Assembly: GCA_903902855.1 (NCBI GenBank)
Contig: CAIUWK010000109.1
Coordinates: 1-44,287 of the forward strand
From: an uncultured Geobacter sp.
GTDB lineage: Bacteria; Desulfobacterota; Desulfuromonadia; Geobacterales; CAIOGM01
Direction of reading: 5' to 3'
Length of the DNA stretch: 44,287 nucleotides
In this document: piece by piece, positions 25,441-36,500 of the stretch
How positions within the stretch are numbered: the first letter of the stretch is position 1
Layout: each line of letters opens with the position of its first letter
Translations under genes and position numbers: made by a program
The notes under the pieces: generated by a model
What the model saw: the letters and a program-made list of their open reading frames with translations, nothing else
The model's database searches: none
What the model was told of the DNA's origin: nothing

Positions 25441-26961
25441 GTGAATAGACCTTTTGTGTACCTTATCGGCGCCGGTCCCGGTGATCCGGGTCTCATCACG
25501 GTGCGCGGCCGGGAGTGCCTGGAGCGTTGCGACGTGGTGCTCTACGATTATCTGGCCAACCATCGCCTGCTGGAGTATGCCCCGCCCCATGCGGAGTTGA
25601 TCTATGCCGGCAAGGTGGGGGGGGCACACAACCGGGAGCAGGGACAGATCAACGACCTCATCGTGGCCAAGGCCAACGAGGGGAAGGTGGTTGCCCGGCT
25701 CAAGGGGGGTGATCCCTTTGTTTTCGGACGGGGGGGAGAAGAGTGCGAGGCCTTGGTGGCCGCCGGTATCCCCTTTGAGATCGTTCCTGGAGTCACCGCG
25801 GGGATCGGCGTGGCAGCTTACGCGGGAATCCCCCTCACCCACCGGGATGTGACCACCTCCGTGGCCTTTGTCACCGGCCATGAACACCCGGACAAGGCAA
25901 CCTCCGAGATCGACTGGGAAAAGCTCTCCCTGGGAAGCGGCACGGTGGTCTTTTACATGGGGGTCAAGAATCTCCCACAGATCACGGCCAATCTCATGGC
26001 CCATGGACGAAAACCGGAGACCCCCGTGGCTCTGGTTCGCTGGGGAACCCGCCCGGAGCAGGAGGTCCTCACCGGGACCCTGGCCGATATCTCCGCCAAG
26101 GCCCGAAAGGTCTCCTTCAAACCGCCGGCCATCACCATCGTGGGGGAGGTGGTCCGCCTGCGCGACTCCTTCCGCTGGTTCGACAATCGCCCCCTCTCCG
26201 GCAAGGGGATTCTCGTTACCAGGTCGGCCGATCAGGCGGGTGAGTTCGCCGCCCTCCTGCGGGAAAAGGGGGGCACGGTCCATGAATGCCCCACCATCCG
26301 TATCGTCCCCCCTGATGATAGTTCCCAACTGGACGGGGCCATAGCCCTACTCCCCGGCTTTGACTGGCTGATCCTCACCTCGGTGAACGCCGTCAGACAT
26401 TTCTTCCTGCGCCTTGCCTCCTGCGGTTTGGACAGTCGCGCCATCGGCCGCTGCCGGGTTGCCGCGGTGGGTCCCAAGACGGCTGCGGCCCTCCAGTCCT
26501 ACGGCATCACCCCAGACCTGGTTCCCGCCGATTACAAGGCTGAAGGGGTGGTTGCCGCCTTCCGGAACATGGAGATGACCGGGAAAAAGATCCTCTATCC
26601 CCGGGCCGACCGGGCAAGGGAACTGATTCCCGCGGAACTGACGGCACTGGGAGCCGAGGTGGTGGCGCCGGTGGCCTACTGCAATGTGCTCCCTGACGCC
26701 ATCCCAGCCGAGATATTGGAAGCGCTGGAGAATAAACGAATTCACTGCGCCACCTTTACCGCCTCTTCCACCGTCCGGAACCTTGCTGAACTGGCGGGGG
26801 AGAACCGGCTGCTTCATCTCCTGGAGGGGGTCGTCATCGCCGCCATCGGCCCCATCACCGCGGCCAGCTGCCGGGAACTGGGGCTGGAGGTGCATCTGGA
26901 GCCGGAGACGTACACCCTGGAGGCGATGACCCAGGCGATCATTCATCACTTCACCAGCTGA
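25441..26961 (+). CDS. cobA-hemD: Fused uroporphyrinogen-III C-methyltransferase / uroporphyrinogen-III synthase
   Basis: 506 residues in two enzymes. Residues 1-245 are the SAM-dependent methyltransferase (SUMT): [18 protein letters not shown] at the start, [37 protein letters not shown] and VYMG-like [10 protein letters not shown]. Residues about 255-506 are HemD ([72 protein letters not shown]). The protein closes the tetrapyrrole ring to uroporphyrinogen III and also diverts it to precorrin-2. This fusion is usual in Geobacter and some Gram-positives. The start is GTG with AAGG upstream. Confidence 0.96.
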   Translation: MNRPFVYLIGAGPGDPGLITVRGRECLERCDVVLYDYLANHRLLEYAPPHAELIYAGKVGGAHNREQGQINDLIVAKANEGKVVARLKGGDPFVFGRGGEECEALVAAGIPFEIVPGVTAGIGVAAYAGIPLTHRDVTTSVAFVTGHEHPDKATSEIDWEKLSLGSGTVVFYMGVKNLPQITANLMAHGRKPETPVALVRWGTRPEQEVLTGTLADISAKARKVSFKPPAITIVGEVVRLRDSFRWFDNRPLSGKGILVTRSADQAGEFAALLREKGGTVHECPTIRIVPPDDSSQLDGAIALLPGFDWLILTSVNAVRHFFLRLASCGLDSRAIGRCRVAAVGPKTAAALQSYGITPDLVPADYKAEGVVAAFRNMEMTGKKILYPRADRARELIPAELTALGAEVVAPVAYCNVLPDAIPAEILEALENKRIHCATFTASSTVRNLAELAGENRLLHLLEGVVIAAIGPITAASCRELGLEVHLEPETYTLEAMTQAIIHHFTS

Positions 26962-26974
26962 TAAGGAGTTGCCC

Positions 26975-27952
26975 ATGTATTTCCCCACGTTCCGTTCCCG
27001 CAGAATCAGAGGCAAAGAGGTCTTTCGCCGGATGGTCCGGGAGACGTCGCTCTCCGCCAACGACCTGATCTATCCCATGTTCTCCGCCTTCGGCACCGGC
27101 ATCCGGAAGGAGATCTCCTCCATGCCGGGAATCCATCAGTTCTCCATCGAGAATCTGGTGGAAGAAGCCCAAAAAGTTCATGAGTTGGGAGTTCCGGCGG
27201 TGATTCTCTTCGGCATTCCGGAAACCAAGGACGCCGTGGGGAGCGATGCCTACGCGGAGTGCGGCATCATTCAGGAGACGATCCGGGCGCTGAAGAAAAC
27301 GGTGCCTGACCTGGCGGTTATCACCGATGTCTGCATGTGTGAGTACACCGACCACGGTCACTGCGGGATCATCAAGGATGGGGACGTGGACAACGACGCC
27401 ACCCTGGAACTGCTGGCCAAGGAGGCGCTCTCCCACGCCCAGGCCGGAGCCGACATGGTGGCCCCCTCGGATATGATGGACGGCCGGGTGGCGGCCATCC
27501 GCAACATCCTGGACGAAAACGGCTTCGAGAATATCCCGCTCATGAGTTATGCGGCAAAATACGCCTCCGGCTACTACGGCCCGTTCCGGGAGGCGGCGGA
27601 GTCCACTCCCCAGTTCGGCGACCGCCGCTCCTATCAGATGGACCCGGCCAACCGGCGCGAGGCGTTACGCGAGGCCCGCATGGATGTGGAAGAAGGGGCA
27701 GACATCATCATGGTCAAGCCCGGCCTTCCCTATCTGGACATCGTTCGCGACATCAGAAACGAGTTCGATCTCCCCGTGGCGGTCTACAACGTCTCCGGCG
27801 AGTACAGCATGGTCAAGGCTGCAGCAGCAAACGGCTGGATCGACGAAGAGCGGGTCATCATGGAGACGATGCTCTCCTTCAAGCGGGCCGGCGCCGACTT
27901 GATTCTCACCTATCACGCGCCGGAGGTGGCACGGATACTGAAACGGGGCTGA
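26975..27952 (+). CDS. hemB: Porphobilinogen synthase (delta-aminolevulinic acid dehydratase)
   Basis: 325 residues. The metal site [14 protein letters not shown] carries three Cys, so a zinc-dependent active site is likely. The two Schiff-base lysines are in [18 protein letters not shown] and [31 protein letters not shown] is also typical. It condenses two 5-aminolevulinates. ATG at 26975 with AAGGAG upstream is preferred over an in-frame TTG two codons earlier. It is last in the cluster, and its final 47 bases overlap the 3' end of the convergent hybrid kinase gene. Confidence 0.97.
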   Translation: MYFPTFRSRRIRGKEVFRRMVRETSLSANDLIYPMFSAFGTGIRKEISSMPGIHQFSIENLVEEAQKVHELGVPAVILFGIPETKDAVGSDAYAECGIIQETIRALKKTVPDLAVITDVCMCEYTDHGHCGIIKDGDVDNDATLELLAKEALSHAQAGADMVAPSDMMDGRVAAIRNILDENGFENIPLMSYAAKYASGYYGPFREAAESTPQFGDRRSYQMDPANRREALREARMDVEEGADIIMVKPGLPYLDIVRDIRNEFDLPVAVYNVSGEYSMVKAAAANGWIDEERVIMETMLSFKRAGADLILTYHAPEVARILKRG

Positions 27953-30900
27953 GGGTTTTTGTCTCTGTAAGCCGGTCTGCCAGATTGCCGGCCATGCCGT
28001 ATGCTTCCACAAACTCCAATCGGTCAACGGCAGCAGATAGCCGTGCGACCTCTGCGGCAACAATGGTACCCGACAACTGCTCTTCCAGTTGTTGCATTAC
28101 CGTTAACGCTGCCACCCGTCGTTGCTGAAGCATGGCCATCAGCTCCTCCAATAACTGCGTAACGATTGTCAGCTCCGGAAGAGGCTCCGGTTCGGTTGAT
28201 TCCATGGGGGGGGCGACTTTCAGAAGCAGGGCATTGGCGTGGAGTTCCCTCAGGGCTTCCGTTAACCGAAGCAATAGCTGGTTCACCAGATTCGGCCGCT
28301 CTTGACTCAGGGCTCTTTCCAGTTCGTCTGCGATCCGGAACAGAGTGACGGCCGCCAGATTGCCGGCCACCCCTTTCAGCGTATGGGCAATACCTGTTGC
28401 CTGCTGGAGATTGCCTTCCATTAAAGCCCCTCTTATGAGTACGGCATCTTCCCCATGGATGCGCACCAATTCGCCGATAAGTTCCCTGTAGAGTGTTTCG
28501 CCGACAGCAAGCGAAGCAATCCCTTTTGCAATCTCCAGACCGGGCAGTCTCTCGGGCAATCGACCGGTTTGCTCCTCCGGAGGAGCAGTCGGTGACTGCT
28601 CGCCCATCACGGCCAATGGTGCGACTTCTTCCGTGCCGCAGGAAGGAGTCCAGTGGAGGATCTTGGCTACCATTGCTTCCAGTTCCACCGGTTTGGGCAG
28701 TACGTCATTAACGCCGGCGTCCAGCGCCTTCTGACGTTCTCCCTGAAGCACTCCGGCGGTAAAGGCGATAATGGGAAGTTCCGTCAACCCCAACTCGCAA
28801 CGCAAAATGCGGGTAGCGGTAAGCCCATCCATCACCGGCATCTGAACATCCATCAGGATAAGGTCGAACTTCCGGGAGCGGTTCCGTAAGTAGTCGACGG
28901 CCTGTTGACCGTCAATTGCCCCTATAGTTTCGGCGCCTTCCAACGCCAGAGCCCGGGTGACCACGATCCGATTGACATCACTGTCGTCGACCACCAGTAT
29001 CCGTTTGCCCGTCAAGCGGGGTCCGTCCGTTACCAGGCTCTGGCGTGCGATGGCGACTGCCGGACTGTCCGCAGCCATCCTCTCAAAGAGGATTTCAAAC
29101 CAGAAGGTACTTCCGGTTCCTTCCCGACTCTCGGCGCCGATGGTGCCGCCCATTAATTCAACCAGACGCTTGCAGATGGAGAGCCCCAGTCCGGTGCCGC
29201 CGAAACGGCGGGTAATACTGTTGTCGGCCTGAGTGAACGGCTTGAACAGGGTGGACAATGCCGCCGGCGCGATACCGATCCCCGTATCGCCGATCTCGAA
29301 ACGGAGCAGTGTTGCAGCGTCGCTGAGTTCCAGTGGTAAAACCCGGACCCGGATCTCACCGTGCGTGGTGAATTTGATACTATTACCCACCAGATTGAGC
29401 AGAACCTGTCCCAACCGCAGGTCGTCACCAATCAAAGTACCTGCGACTTCTGTCGGATACTCAATCCGCATGATGAGCCCTTTTTCACTGATACTGCTTT
29501 TCAAAATGCTCTCCATCTGCTCCAGGAGCGATGACAATCGAAAAGGGCGCATCTCGATGCGTAGCTGACCGGCCTCTATCTTGGAGATATCAAGCAGATC
29601 ATTGATAATGACGAGCAGGGAGTTCCCGGCCACACGAATTCTCTGTACCATGTCGCGTTGGTCGGACGTCAGCGAATCTCTCTCCAACAACTGAGCCAAT
29701 CCCAGGACGGCATTCATTGGGGTACGAATTTCATGACTCATGTTGGCTAAAAATTCACTTTTGGAACGGTTGGCAGCTTCGGCAGCCTCCCGTGTCGCTT
29801 CCAGTTCATGCTCGTACTGCTTGCGGACGGTGATGTCACGCCCTGTGGCATAGGTGAGTTCTTCCCCCCTGGAATAAAACGCTTGCCACGAAAACCAGCA
29901 GACCGAACCGTCTTTACGCACGTAGCGATTCTCAAAATCAAGGGTAAAGCCACGTTTGAACTGTCGATCTACTTCATCTTCCGTGGCCTGAAGGTCGTCG
30001 GGATGAACGAAATCAATAAAGCGATGTCCCATGAGTTCCAGTTCGCCGTAGCCGAGCATCTCTATGCCGGCCGGGTTTATTTTTTTGAAGTACCCGTTTT
30101 CGGTAATGCACATGAGATCGGACGAGGTATTGAAGAGCTTGAAATATTGCTCCCTCTCTTCTTCCAACAGCTTCCGTTCCGTGATGTTACGATTGATGCC
30201 GACCATTCGGAGAGGGGTGCCGCAGGTATCATGCTCGACGATGGCTGCGGAATGAATATGGTGAACTGATCCGTCGGGCAAGACGATACGATACTCGTCT
30301 TCATAGGGGACATCGTGGTATCGAGCTTCCCGAAGACGTTCTTCGAAACGCTCCGCATCTGCCGGATGGATGCGGGAATACCAGAATTGGTAATAAAGTC
30401 CCGACTCTCGCACCTCTTCCGGAACGGCATACCATTGCAGGAGTCGTTCATCCCACTCCAACCTGTTCTCTTTAAAAACCCAGGTCCAGACCCCCACATT
30501 CGCCGCGTTGGTCGCCAGTTTCAGCCGCTCAGAGGCCTCCGCGAGCATCAGTTCCGCCTGCACCTGCTCGGTAATATCTTCAATCATGCAGAGATGGTGA
30601 GGAGTAGCGCCGGTTTCACCCGTTACGGAGGCAACGGTCATACTTATCCAGACCATGGAACCGTCGGGTTTGAGGTAGCGCTTGTTCATTTTGAATCCTG
30701 AGATTTTCCCGGCATTCAACCGTGCCATCTGCTCCAGATTCGGCTGCACATCGTCCGGGTGAGTTATCTCCATCCAGTCGATGGTACTCATTTCCCCATG
30801 AGGCCGTCCGGCAATTTCACCGAAACGTCTGTTAGCATACCGAATCCTCCCGGTGAGCGAATCGATGAGGGCGATTCCCAGTGGCGCCTGGTCGAAAATG

Positions 30901-31355
30901 ATCTGGTAACACTGTTCCGATTTCCCCCTTTGGGTCAGAGCCGTGTCAGCACTATCCTTATCGGTAAGAGTCCTCTTCACCCCTGAAATGTCGTCAAACA
31001 GCCAAACCCGCCCGGAAATTCCGTTGCGCTGAAACGGTGAACTGCTTACCCTGATATGAGTTGGCGCCTGGGGGAAGATCCAGATCGACTCCTTGATGAC
31101 GGAGTGCGGGTTTATGATCAGTTGTGCTGTTGTCGCCTGCACGTCGTCCGAGTTCACCACCCTCCTCTGCAGCTTCTCCACTGCCTGGACGATCAACGGG
31201 GCCGACACTTCTCCTTCTGGTAGCCCCAGAAACAGTGCGGCAGCCCTGTTGACATAACCGAATACGAGTTGATTATCAATCGTGACGACGGCCTGTTCCA
31301 ATGCGGAGATGGCGGCGTCCAGAAAAAGTGCCTTCGTCTCATATTTCCCCGGCAT
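27906..31355 (-). CDS. Hybrid sensor histidine kinase: four PAS-like domains, HisKA, HATPase, receiver, Hpt
   Basis: 1149 residues, no membrane segments, so a cytosolic sensor. In order: a divergent PAS (about 10-110), PAS domains at about 150-265, 280-395 and 400-515 (each closing with a DIT-x-R-like motif), HisKA with [18 protein letters not shown] (near 540), HATPase with N box [11 protein letters not shown] and [17 protein letters not shown], a receiver with phosphoacceptor [13 protein letters not shown] (near 840) and an Hpt domain with [14 protein letters not shown] (near 1010). It can run an internal His-Asp-His relay and must pass phosphate to a separate regulator. ATG at 31355 has AGGAG six bases upstream; an ATG three bases earlier is too close to it. 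The last 47 bases overlap hemB. Confidence 0.93.
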   Translation of the reverse strand: MPGKYETKALFLDAAISALEQAVVTIDNQLVFGYVNRAAALFLGLPEGEVSAPLIVQAVEKLQRRVVNSDDVQATTAQLIINPHSVIKESIWIFPQAPTHIRVSSSPFQRNGISGRVWLFDDISGVKRTLTDKDSADTALTQRGKSEQCYQIIFDQAPLGIALIDSLTGRIRYANRRFGEIAGRPHGEMSTIDWMEITHPDDVQPNLEQMARLNAGKISGFKMNKRYLKPDGSMVWISMTVASVTGETGATPHHLCMIEDITEQVQAELMLAEASERLKLATNAANVGVWTWVFKENRLEWDERLLQWYAVPEEVRESGLYYQFWYSRIHPADAERFEERLREARYHDVPYEDEYRIVLPDGSVHHIHSAAIVEHDTCGTPLRMVGINRNITERKLLEEEREQYFKLFNTSSDLMCITENGYFKKINPAGIEMLGYGELELMGHRFIDFVHPDDLQATEDEVDRQFKRGFTLDFENRYVRKDGSVCWFSWQAFYSRGEELTYATGRDITVRKQYEHELEATREAAEAANRSKSEFLANMSHEIRTPMNAVLGLAQLLERDSLTSDQRDMVQRIRVAGNSLLVIINDLLDISKIEAGQLRIEMRPFRLSSLLEQMESILKSSISEKGLIMRIEYPTEVAGTLIGDDLRLGQVLLNLVGNSIKFTTHGEIRVRVLPLELSDAATLLRFEIGDTGIGIAPAALSTLFKPFTQADNSITRRFGGTGLGLSICKRLVELMGGTIGAESREGTGSTFWFEILFERMAADSPAVAIARQSLVTDGPRLTGKRILVVDDSDVNRIVVTRALALEGAETIGAIDGQQAVDYLRNRSRKFDLILMDVQMPVMDGLTATRILRCELGLTELPIIAFTAGVLQGERQKALDAGVNDVLPKPVELEAMVAKILHWTPSCGTEEVAPLAVMGEQSPTAPPEEQTGRLPERLPGLEIAKGIASLAVGETLYRELIGELVRIHGEDAVLIRGALMEGNLQQATGIAHTLKGVAGNLAAVTLFRIADELERALSQERPNLVNQLLLRLTEALRELHANALLLKVAPPMESTEPEPLPELTIVTQLLEELMAMLQQRRVAALTVMQQLEEQLSGTIVAAEVARLSAAVDRLEFVEAYGMAGNLADRLTETKTLSPVSVSVPPPARDR

Positions 31356-31429
31356 CATCCTCTCCTCTTACCGATATTCGTTACGGGATTGAAGCTCCTC
31401 AAAGGTGAGGTCTGAATCAATCTTGCAAC

Positions 31430-31459
31430 ATATCACTACTCAGGCTAAATTTATGTCAA
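31430..31459 (-). promoter_or_regulatory. Likely promoter of the 1149-residue kinase gene
   Basis: On the minus strand TTGACA (31459-31454) and TGATAT (31435-31430) are 18 bases apart, about 75 bases before the start codon. Confidence 0.5.
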
Positions 31460-31470
31460 AAAATATTGCG

Positions 31471-31490
31471 TTTCAAAGTATATTTTGAAA
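31471..31490. promoter_or_regulatory. Inverted repeat upstream of the kinase promoter
   Basis: TTTCAAA-GTATAT-TTTGAAA, a perfect 7-bp dyad with a 6-base centre, 12 bases upstream of the -35 box. It is a plausible operator; the binding protein is unknown. Confidence 0.4.
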
Positions 31491-31495
31491 ATATA

Positions 31496-31612
31496 ATGAA
31501 CTATCAAGCCGGCCTGATCGAATCCGACTATGGGTTCGGTCATTTGGAGGGGAGAAAAGAAGGGAGGGAAGAAGGTAAACGGGAAGACACGGCTTTCTTT
31601 TCATTCGTTTAA
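31496..31612 (+). pseudogene. Possible gene remnant, 38 codons (Rpn-like tail)
   Basis: A short frame with IESDYGF and the charged tail EGRKEGREEGKRE, which resembles the C-terminal tails of Rpn/PD-(D/E)XK-type transposase-like proteins. There is no ribosome-binding site and no nuclease domain, so at best it is a relic. The rest of 31356-31691 holds the kinase promoter elements and a terminator-like hairpin. Confidence 0.2.
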
Positions 31613-31635
31613 CAATGATGCAGACTCACAAACAG

Positions 31636-31664
31636 AACGGGCTGAAGGTCGCCCCCAGCCCGTT
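31636..31664 (-). terminator. Hairpin after the PEP-CTERM gene
   Basis: AACGGGCTG (31636-31644) and CAGCCCGTT (31656-31664) form a perfect 9-bp stem 28 bases past the stop codon. The T-run on the minus strand is poor (TTCTGTTTG). Confidence 0.6.
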
Positions 31665-31691
31665 ACAATTTCATCAGATTGTATGCGGTAA

Positions 31692-32300
31692 TTACTTACG
31701 TCGTCTCAGTAAAGCCAGACCACCAAGGCCGGCACCAAGGAGGAGGAAGGTGGAGGGTTCGGGGGTCATCACAGAACCTGTAACTGTGAGATCCGTGATG
31801 CCAATGTAAGCACCTGAAAGAGTGAACGATTTGATGATAGAACTCCCTTCCTGAAAACCATAGAAAAATCCGGTATTCAAATAGCCAGCCGTTGCGAAAT
31901 CCAGCACCGCGGATTCTATAAGATTATTGTTACTGTCATACACAGCAATGGCAGGTGTACCAAAGCCTGGGGCGTAATTTATAAATCCTCCAACCGCATC
32001 GACCGCATCATTGAAGGAAAACGTCATGGCTGAGCCGCCATCGTTTGTACCGGCCATGTTTATATCCCAAACGCCATTGCTACTAAATCCATACCCTAGG
32101 TTATAGCTGAACAATGAAGAGGGACTCGCAGCAGTCCACGTTATACCCGAGCCGAAACTCTGAGGTCCCATTCCCGAATAATTAAGTCCAACAGGCATGG
32201 GTTCGACGGCTCCGCCCGGCAATGACGTAATCAGCGTCGCCGAAGCTTGGGTGGCAAACAAACCGATTGAGAGAACCAGCATACAGATCAGCTTTTTCAT
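31692..32300 (-). CDS. PEP-CTERM sorting-domain protein
   Basis: 202 residues. The signal peptide MKKLICMLVLSIGLFATQASA precedes a soluble beta-rich domain (about 22-175) with many Gly, Ser and Asn and without a family I know. The C-terminus is a textbook PEP-CTERM signal: the TPEPST motif, a hydrophobic run LLLGAGLGGLALL and RRRK. In the family, exosortase (EpsH) recognises this signal and processes the protein for export, often into an exopolysaccharide matrix; no exosortase is in this window. GGAGGAG lies upstream of the ATG. A sigma-54 promoter precedes it, as known for PEP-CTERM genes regulated by PrsK/PrsR. Confidence 0.93.
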   Translation of the reverse strand: MKKLICMLVLSIGLFATQASATLITSLPGGAVEPMPVGLNYSGMGPQSFGSGITWTAASPSSLFSYNLGYGFSSNGVWDINMAGTNDGGSAMTFSFNDAVDAVGGFINYAPGFGTPAIAVYDSNNNLIESAVLDFATAGYLNTGFFYGFQEGSSIIKSFTLSGAYIGITDLTVTGSVMTPEPSTFLLLGAGLGGLALLRRRK

Positions 32301-32351
32301 ACACTCCTCCTTTTCATTGTGAAGCTTGTAATCAATTATTTGTTAAAACGG

Positions 32352-32368
32352 AGCAATTATTATGCCAA
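32352..32368 (-). promoter_or_regulatory. Sigma-54 (-24/-12) promoter of the PEP-CTERM gene
   Basis: On the minus strand TTGGCA-N6-TTGCT has the required GG and GC exactly 12 bases apart. It would start RNA near 32340, about 40 bases before the gene. The remainder of 32301-32538 holds the TCCGACA repeats and no convincing gene. Confidence 0.8.
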
Positions 32369-32447
32369 CTAATCGCATTTAATTTACCATTATAAAACAG
32401 TATGTTAGGTTTTTCTTCGCCAACTACGTTACGAACGTGTAAGAGAT

Positions 32448-32477
32448 TCCGACACACAACTGTTAAGAAATCCGACA
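32448..32477 (-). promoter_or_regulatory. Direct repeats TCCGACA, possible enhancer-binding sites
   Basis: Two identical heptamers (32448-32454 and 32471-32477; TGTCGGA on the minus strand) are 23 bases apart, about 80-125 bases upstream of the sigma-54 promoter. That is the usual distance for an activator such as PrsR; the identity of the binder is inferred. Confidence 0.4.
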
Positions 32478-32538
32478 GTCGACCAGTTGAAAAATACAAC
32501 TCTTGAACGTGGAAGGATTTTATCTCACCAGGTAACAT

Positions 32539-33516
32539 TCAGACCTCTATCCTGAATTCAGCGCCATCATCGCCATTACGCACTGACAGCCTTCCACCCA
32601 TATTCTTCTCTATGATGGTTTTCGCCATGAACAGACCGACCCCAGTCCCCCGTTGTGGCCCTTTGGTTGTAAAATAGGGATCGAATACTTTACTGATACT
32701 TTCTTCCGGGACACCACCGGCGTTGTCGGTAACGATAACTACGGCAGTACCGTCTCCACTGCTTAACGTGATCGTCACCTTTGATTCCTTGATATCCCTT
32801 TCAGAAAGTTTAAAGTAATGACCGATCAAGTTCGATATACCGTAATTGTCAACATAGAATGTGAATGCCAGTTCTGAAATAATGGTAAATATCATCGAAA
32901 ACAAAATAGATTTATAAACTGAGCTTTCAAATTATTTATTATTATTCATCAGTAATACGATGCTTGATACAATAATAATGCATATTACATATTCACTGTA
33001 AATTTTGAAATCGGTCAAACCTTTGCCTTCAACAAAACAGATCGGGAATATCTTCCAGTAAAAAATAGCTGCAATCAGAAAAGAAGTGAGCAGAGAATAA
33101 AATAAAAAAATAAGCCGGTTATTGGGGCTCTTTTTGGCCGCCAACAGAAGAAACGCTAACAAGAGTGTGCAGCTTTCCATGGATCTGGCAGCAATCCAAA
33201 GCTGATTAGCATAGTAGTCATAATCGGTAAAAATAGGCATACCATTGTATGACAGAGTATGGAGCAGATCCAGTATACCTATAAAAAAATAAGAAATGCC
33301 AACTATGATCAAGTATTTATTCTTTATGTACCTTGCTGAATTCCAGGTAACTATGAATACGGTCTCAGCTACAATGATGCTGAACAGCTCAATAAGAGAG
33401 TGAAAGAGAAGATAATCAACTCTTATGGTCAAGTAGAGTCCCGTCATCATGGTCATTATGGCGAGCCAGTAAAAAGTATTATTTATGAAAATTCCTCCTG
33501 CTGTTTTATTCGGCAT
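32539..33516 (-). pseudogene. Broken MASE3 sensor histidine kinase (nonsense codon plus internal deletion)
   Basis: From ATG 33516 (an earlier in-frame GTG at 33549 is possible) the frame encodes the multi-span MASE3 sensory domain (FFIGILDLLHTLSYNGM, NQLWIAARSMESCTLL). TAA at 32934-32932 interrupts it, but the same frame continues directly with the end of MASE3 (FESSVYKSILFSMIF, YGISNLIGHYFKL). Near 32807 it jumps straight into the end of an HATPase domain (VIVTDNAGGVPEE, KVFDPYFTTKGPQRGTGVGL). The PAS, HisKA and N-box parts are missing, so no kinase activity is possible. Taken alone, the right-hand and left-hand pieces look like two small genes of 205 and 121 residues. The segment is much more AT-rich than its neighbours. 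Confidence 0.8.
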
Positions 33517-33581
33517 TATGTCCCTCGAAGATAGTCGATTCGCTTTCACTCATATCGTCTCCCCATGCGGAAACGTAGTTG

Positions 33582-36500
33582 TCACCTGCCCAGCTCCGCC
33601 AAGGCTTTGAGTACTAAGGCCAATTGCAGCTCCAGTTCCACCAAACCGGTGCCGGCTGTGACCAGGTCCTCCTTGCTGAACGCTTTCTCCAGAAACGCGG
33701 CCACGGTTGCGACGTCCGCAATCCCCAGAGTGCCTGCAGCCCCTTTGAGAGTATGTGCCACAAATCGGGCGCCCGCCAGATCCCTGCTGTTCAGCAACTC
33801 CGAGAGTCGGGTTGCAATATGACTGTTTTCACGGGCAAATTGCTGGAGCAGTGACCGATAGAGGGCCTCGTCGCCTCCCAGGCGTTCAAAGCATTCTCCG
33901 GTACGAATTCCGGGAAGCTCCGGGATGTTCCATCCGGGAAGAGTGGCGTCGTTGTCCGCCTTTGGAACGGTTGCCGCACCTGACCGCTGTTTGAGCCAGC
34001 GACAGAGTTTCTCGTGAAGGTCAGCGACCTCAAAGGGCTTTGTCAGGTGATCGTTCATTCCCGCTGACAGGCACTTCCGGCGTTCCTCGGAAAGAGCGTG
34101 GGCGGTCATGGCGATGATCGGCAACTCTTCCGGACGCCACTGTTCCCGAAGGCGCCGGGTTGCTTCATAGCCGTCCATCACCGGCATCTGAATATCCATC
34201 AGCACCAGGTCAAAGGGGTTGGCCGCATGCTTGACCAGCTCTACGGCCTCCCTGCCGTCCGCCGCCACTGTGACCTGAACCCCTACCCGGGATAACTGAA
34301 TTCGGGCAATCTGCTGGTTGATGGGCTGGTCCTCTACCAAAAGCACTCGTGCGCCTTGGATGACAGTGAGGTCAATCTCTGCCGGAACTGTCATGGGAAG
34401 CTCTTTGGCCGCAGAGGGGAGGAAACAGGCGGTAAACCGAAAACTGCTCCCTTGTCCCGGTTCACTTTCCACCCTGATCTCTCCCCCCATCAGCGTCACC
34501 AGTCGCCGGCTGATACTGAGCCCCAGTCCGGTCCCGCCGAAGCGCCGGGTCGTGGAACTGTCGGCTTGGGTGAACGGCGAAAATATCCCGGAGCACTGCT
34601 CCGGCGAGAGACCAATGCCGGTGTCGCTAATCTGGAACTCAAGGACGAACCGTTCGGCAGAAGAGTCGACAAGAGTGACGGCAAGCTTGATCTCCCCTTG
34701 AAGCGTAAACTTGACGGCGTTCCCCAGCAAGTTGAGCAGCACTTGTTCCAGCCGAAGCGGATCTCCGGTCAGCAACTGGGGCACGGCGGGTGCCGTTTCC
34801 CTGCGGAACTCCAACCCTTTTACCTGAGCCTGCACAGTTATGATGCCGGCCACCTTCTCAAGGCTTGCCGGGAGTGAAAAGGGGACTGACTCCAGGTTCA
34901 GCTTCGCAGCCTCGACCTTGGAAAGGTCAAGGATGTCGTTGATAATGCCAAGCAACAAACGTGCGGAATTACTTATCTTTTCCAGGCAATCCCGCTGCAT
35001 CGGCGCCAGTTGCGTCTCCAGAGCCAGATCCCCCATGCCGATAATGGCTGCGATGGGAGTCCGGATCTCGTGGCTCATGTTGGCCAGAAATTCACTCTTG
35101 GCCCGATTGGCCGCCTCGGCAGCGTTTCGTGAGATGAGCAGTTCCGCCTTGATCTGCTCCCGCTCGGTGATGTCCCGGGCACTGAATATGAAGCAGGCTA
35201 TTCCGTCAAGTTCGGCCTGCTCCAGAGACAACAGTACCGGAAAGAGCTCCCCGTTCTTACGCCGGAACCGGGACTGGAAGTTCACCAGCCGTGGCCTCTC
35301 CCCCAACTCCGCCAGCAACTGGCACCGCAGGTCCGGACTTCCCCAGGTATCCAATTCCAGCGCTGTCCGTCCCAACGCCTCCTCCCGGGGGTAGCCGATG
35401 ACCCGCTCAAAGGCGTCGTTCACCATTATGAAGCGGCCGGTTGCCCGCTCGGAGATGGCGATCACATCGGGCGAAGTCCTGAAGATGGTGGCCAGGCGCG
35501 TCTCAGAATACCGGAGCCGGGCTTCATTTTCCCGATGGCTCTGTTCCAACTCTTTCCGGGCGGTGATGTCTTCCACGATGCCCACAATATATCGGTCCGC
35601 CGGGTTATCATGACGGGACAGGGTCGCGGTGGTCAGTCCCCAGATGAAGACGCCGGAGTTGTGAACATAACGATTTTCCAGGGTAATGGAGGCAACTTCG
35701 CCGGACAGTAACTGGGCCACGGATCGCTCGGTAGCGGCCAGGTTGTCGGGATGGGTGAAGTCCCGGAAGTTCATCCCCAACAATTCGGTCCTGGAGTAGC
35801 CGAAGATGCGGCAGCACTGGTCATTGATCTCGATGAGCTCGCCCGTGAGATTCAACCGGCCAATCCCCACGGCCGCCATTTCGAAAACGGTCCGGAAGCG
35901 TTCTTCACTTTCCCGCAACTGTCGGGCCGTGGTTTCCCGTTCGGTGACATCGTGAATGATGGAGAAGAGCAACAGTTGCCCGTTGATCGTTATCGGCGAG
36001 GAGTGGACTTCCACCAGGCGCACCGTGCCGTCATGCAGGCGATGGGGAAAGAGGAAGCAGTTCCGATCGTGGTTTTCGGCCGTGTGACACAGTTCAATAA
36101 CTTCAGCCGGCGGCAGGAGGTTGATGACGTCGATGTTCATGCCCCGCAGTTCAGTCAAGCTGTAGCCGTAGAACCGGGCCGCGCTGGCGTTGGCATCAAC
36201 GATGGCGCCTGAATCGGGCTCGATCAGCAGAAAAACTGCGGAATGTTCATGGAATAGGGAATGGAAGCACTGTTCGCTCCGAGCCAGTTCGGCGGTGCGG
36301 GCCTGGACCTGCTCTTCCAGATGAACATTCATTGACCGGGCCTGAACGATCCGTTCCCGGAGGGAGTCGGCAGTCACCCGGAAATTCTCTGTAAGATTGG
36401 CCAATTCCCGGGTCGGAGCCACGGGCCAGGGGATCGCATCGTCCCGGTCGATCCGTTCCGGAATATCCTGCGAAATCGTAGACAGCAGGGCCAGCGGACG

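Noticed and set aside
32539-32904. HATPase-only frame as a free anti-sigma-factor-like ATPase
   Set aside because: Upstream in-frame residues complete a MASE3 domain, and the N box is missing, so it is part of a broken kinase.
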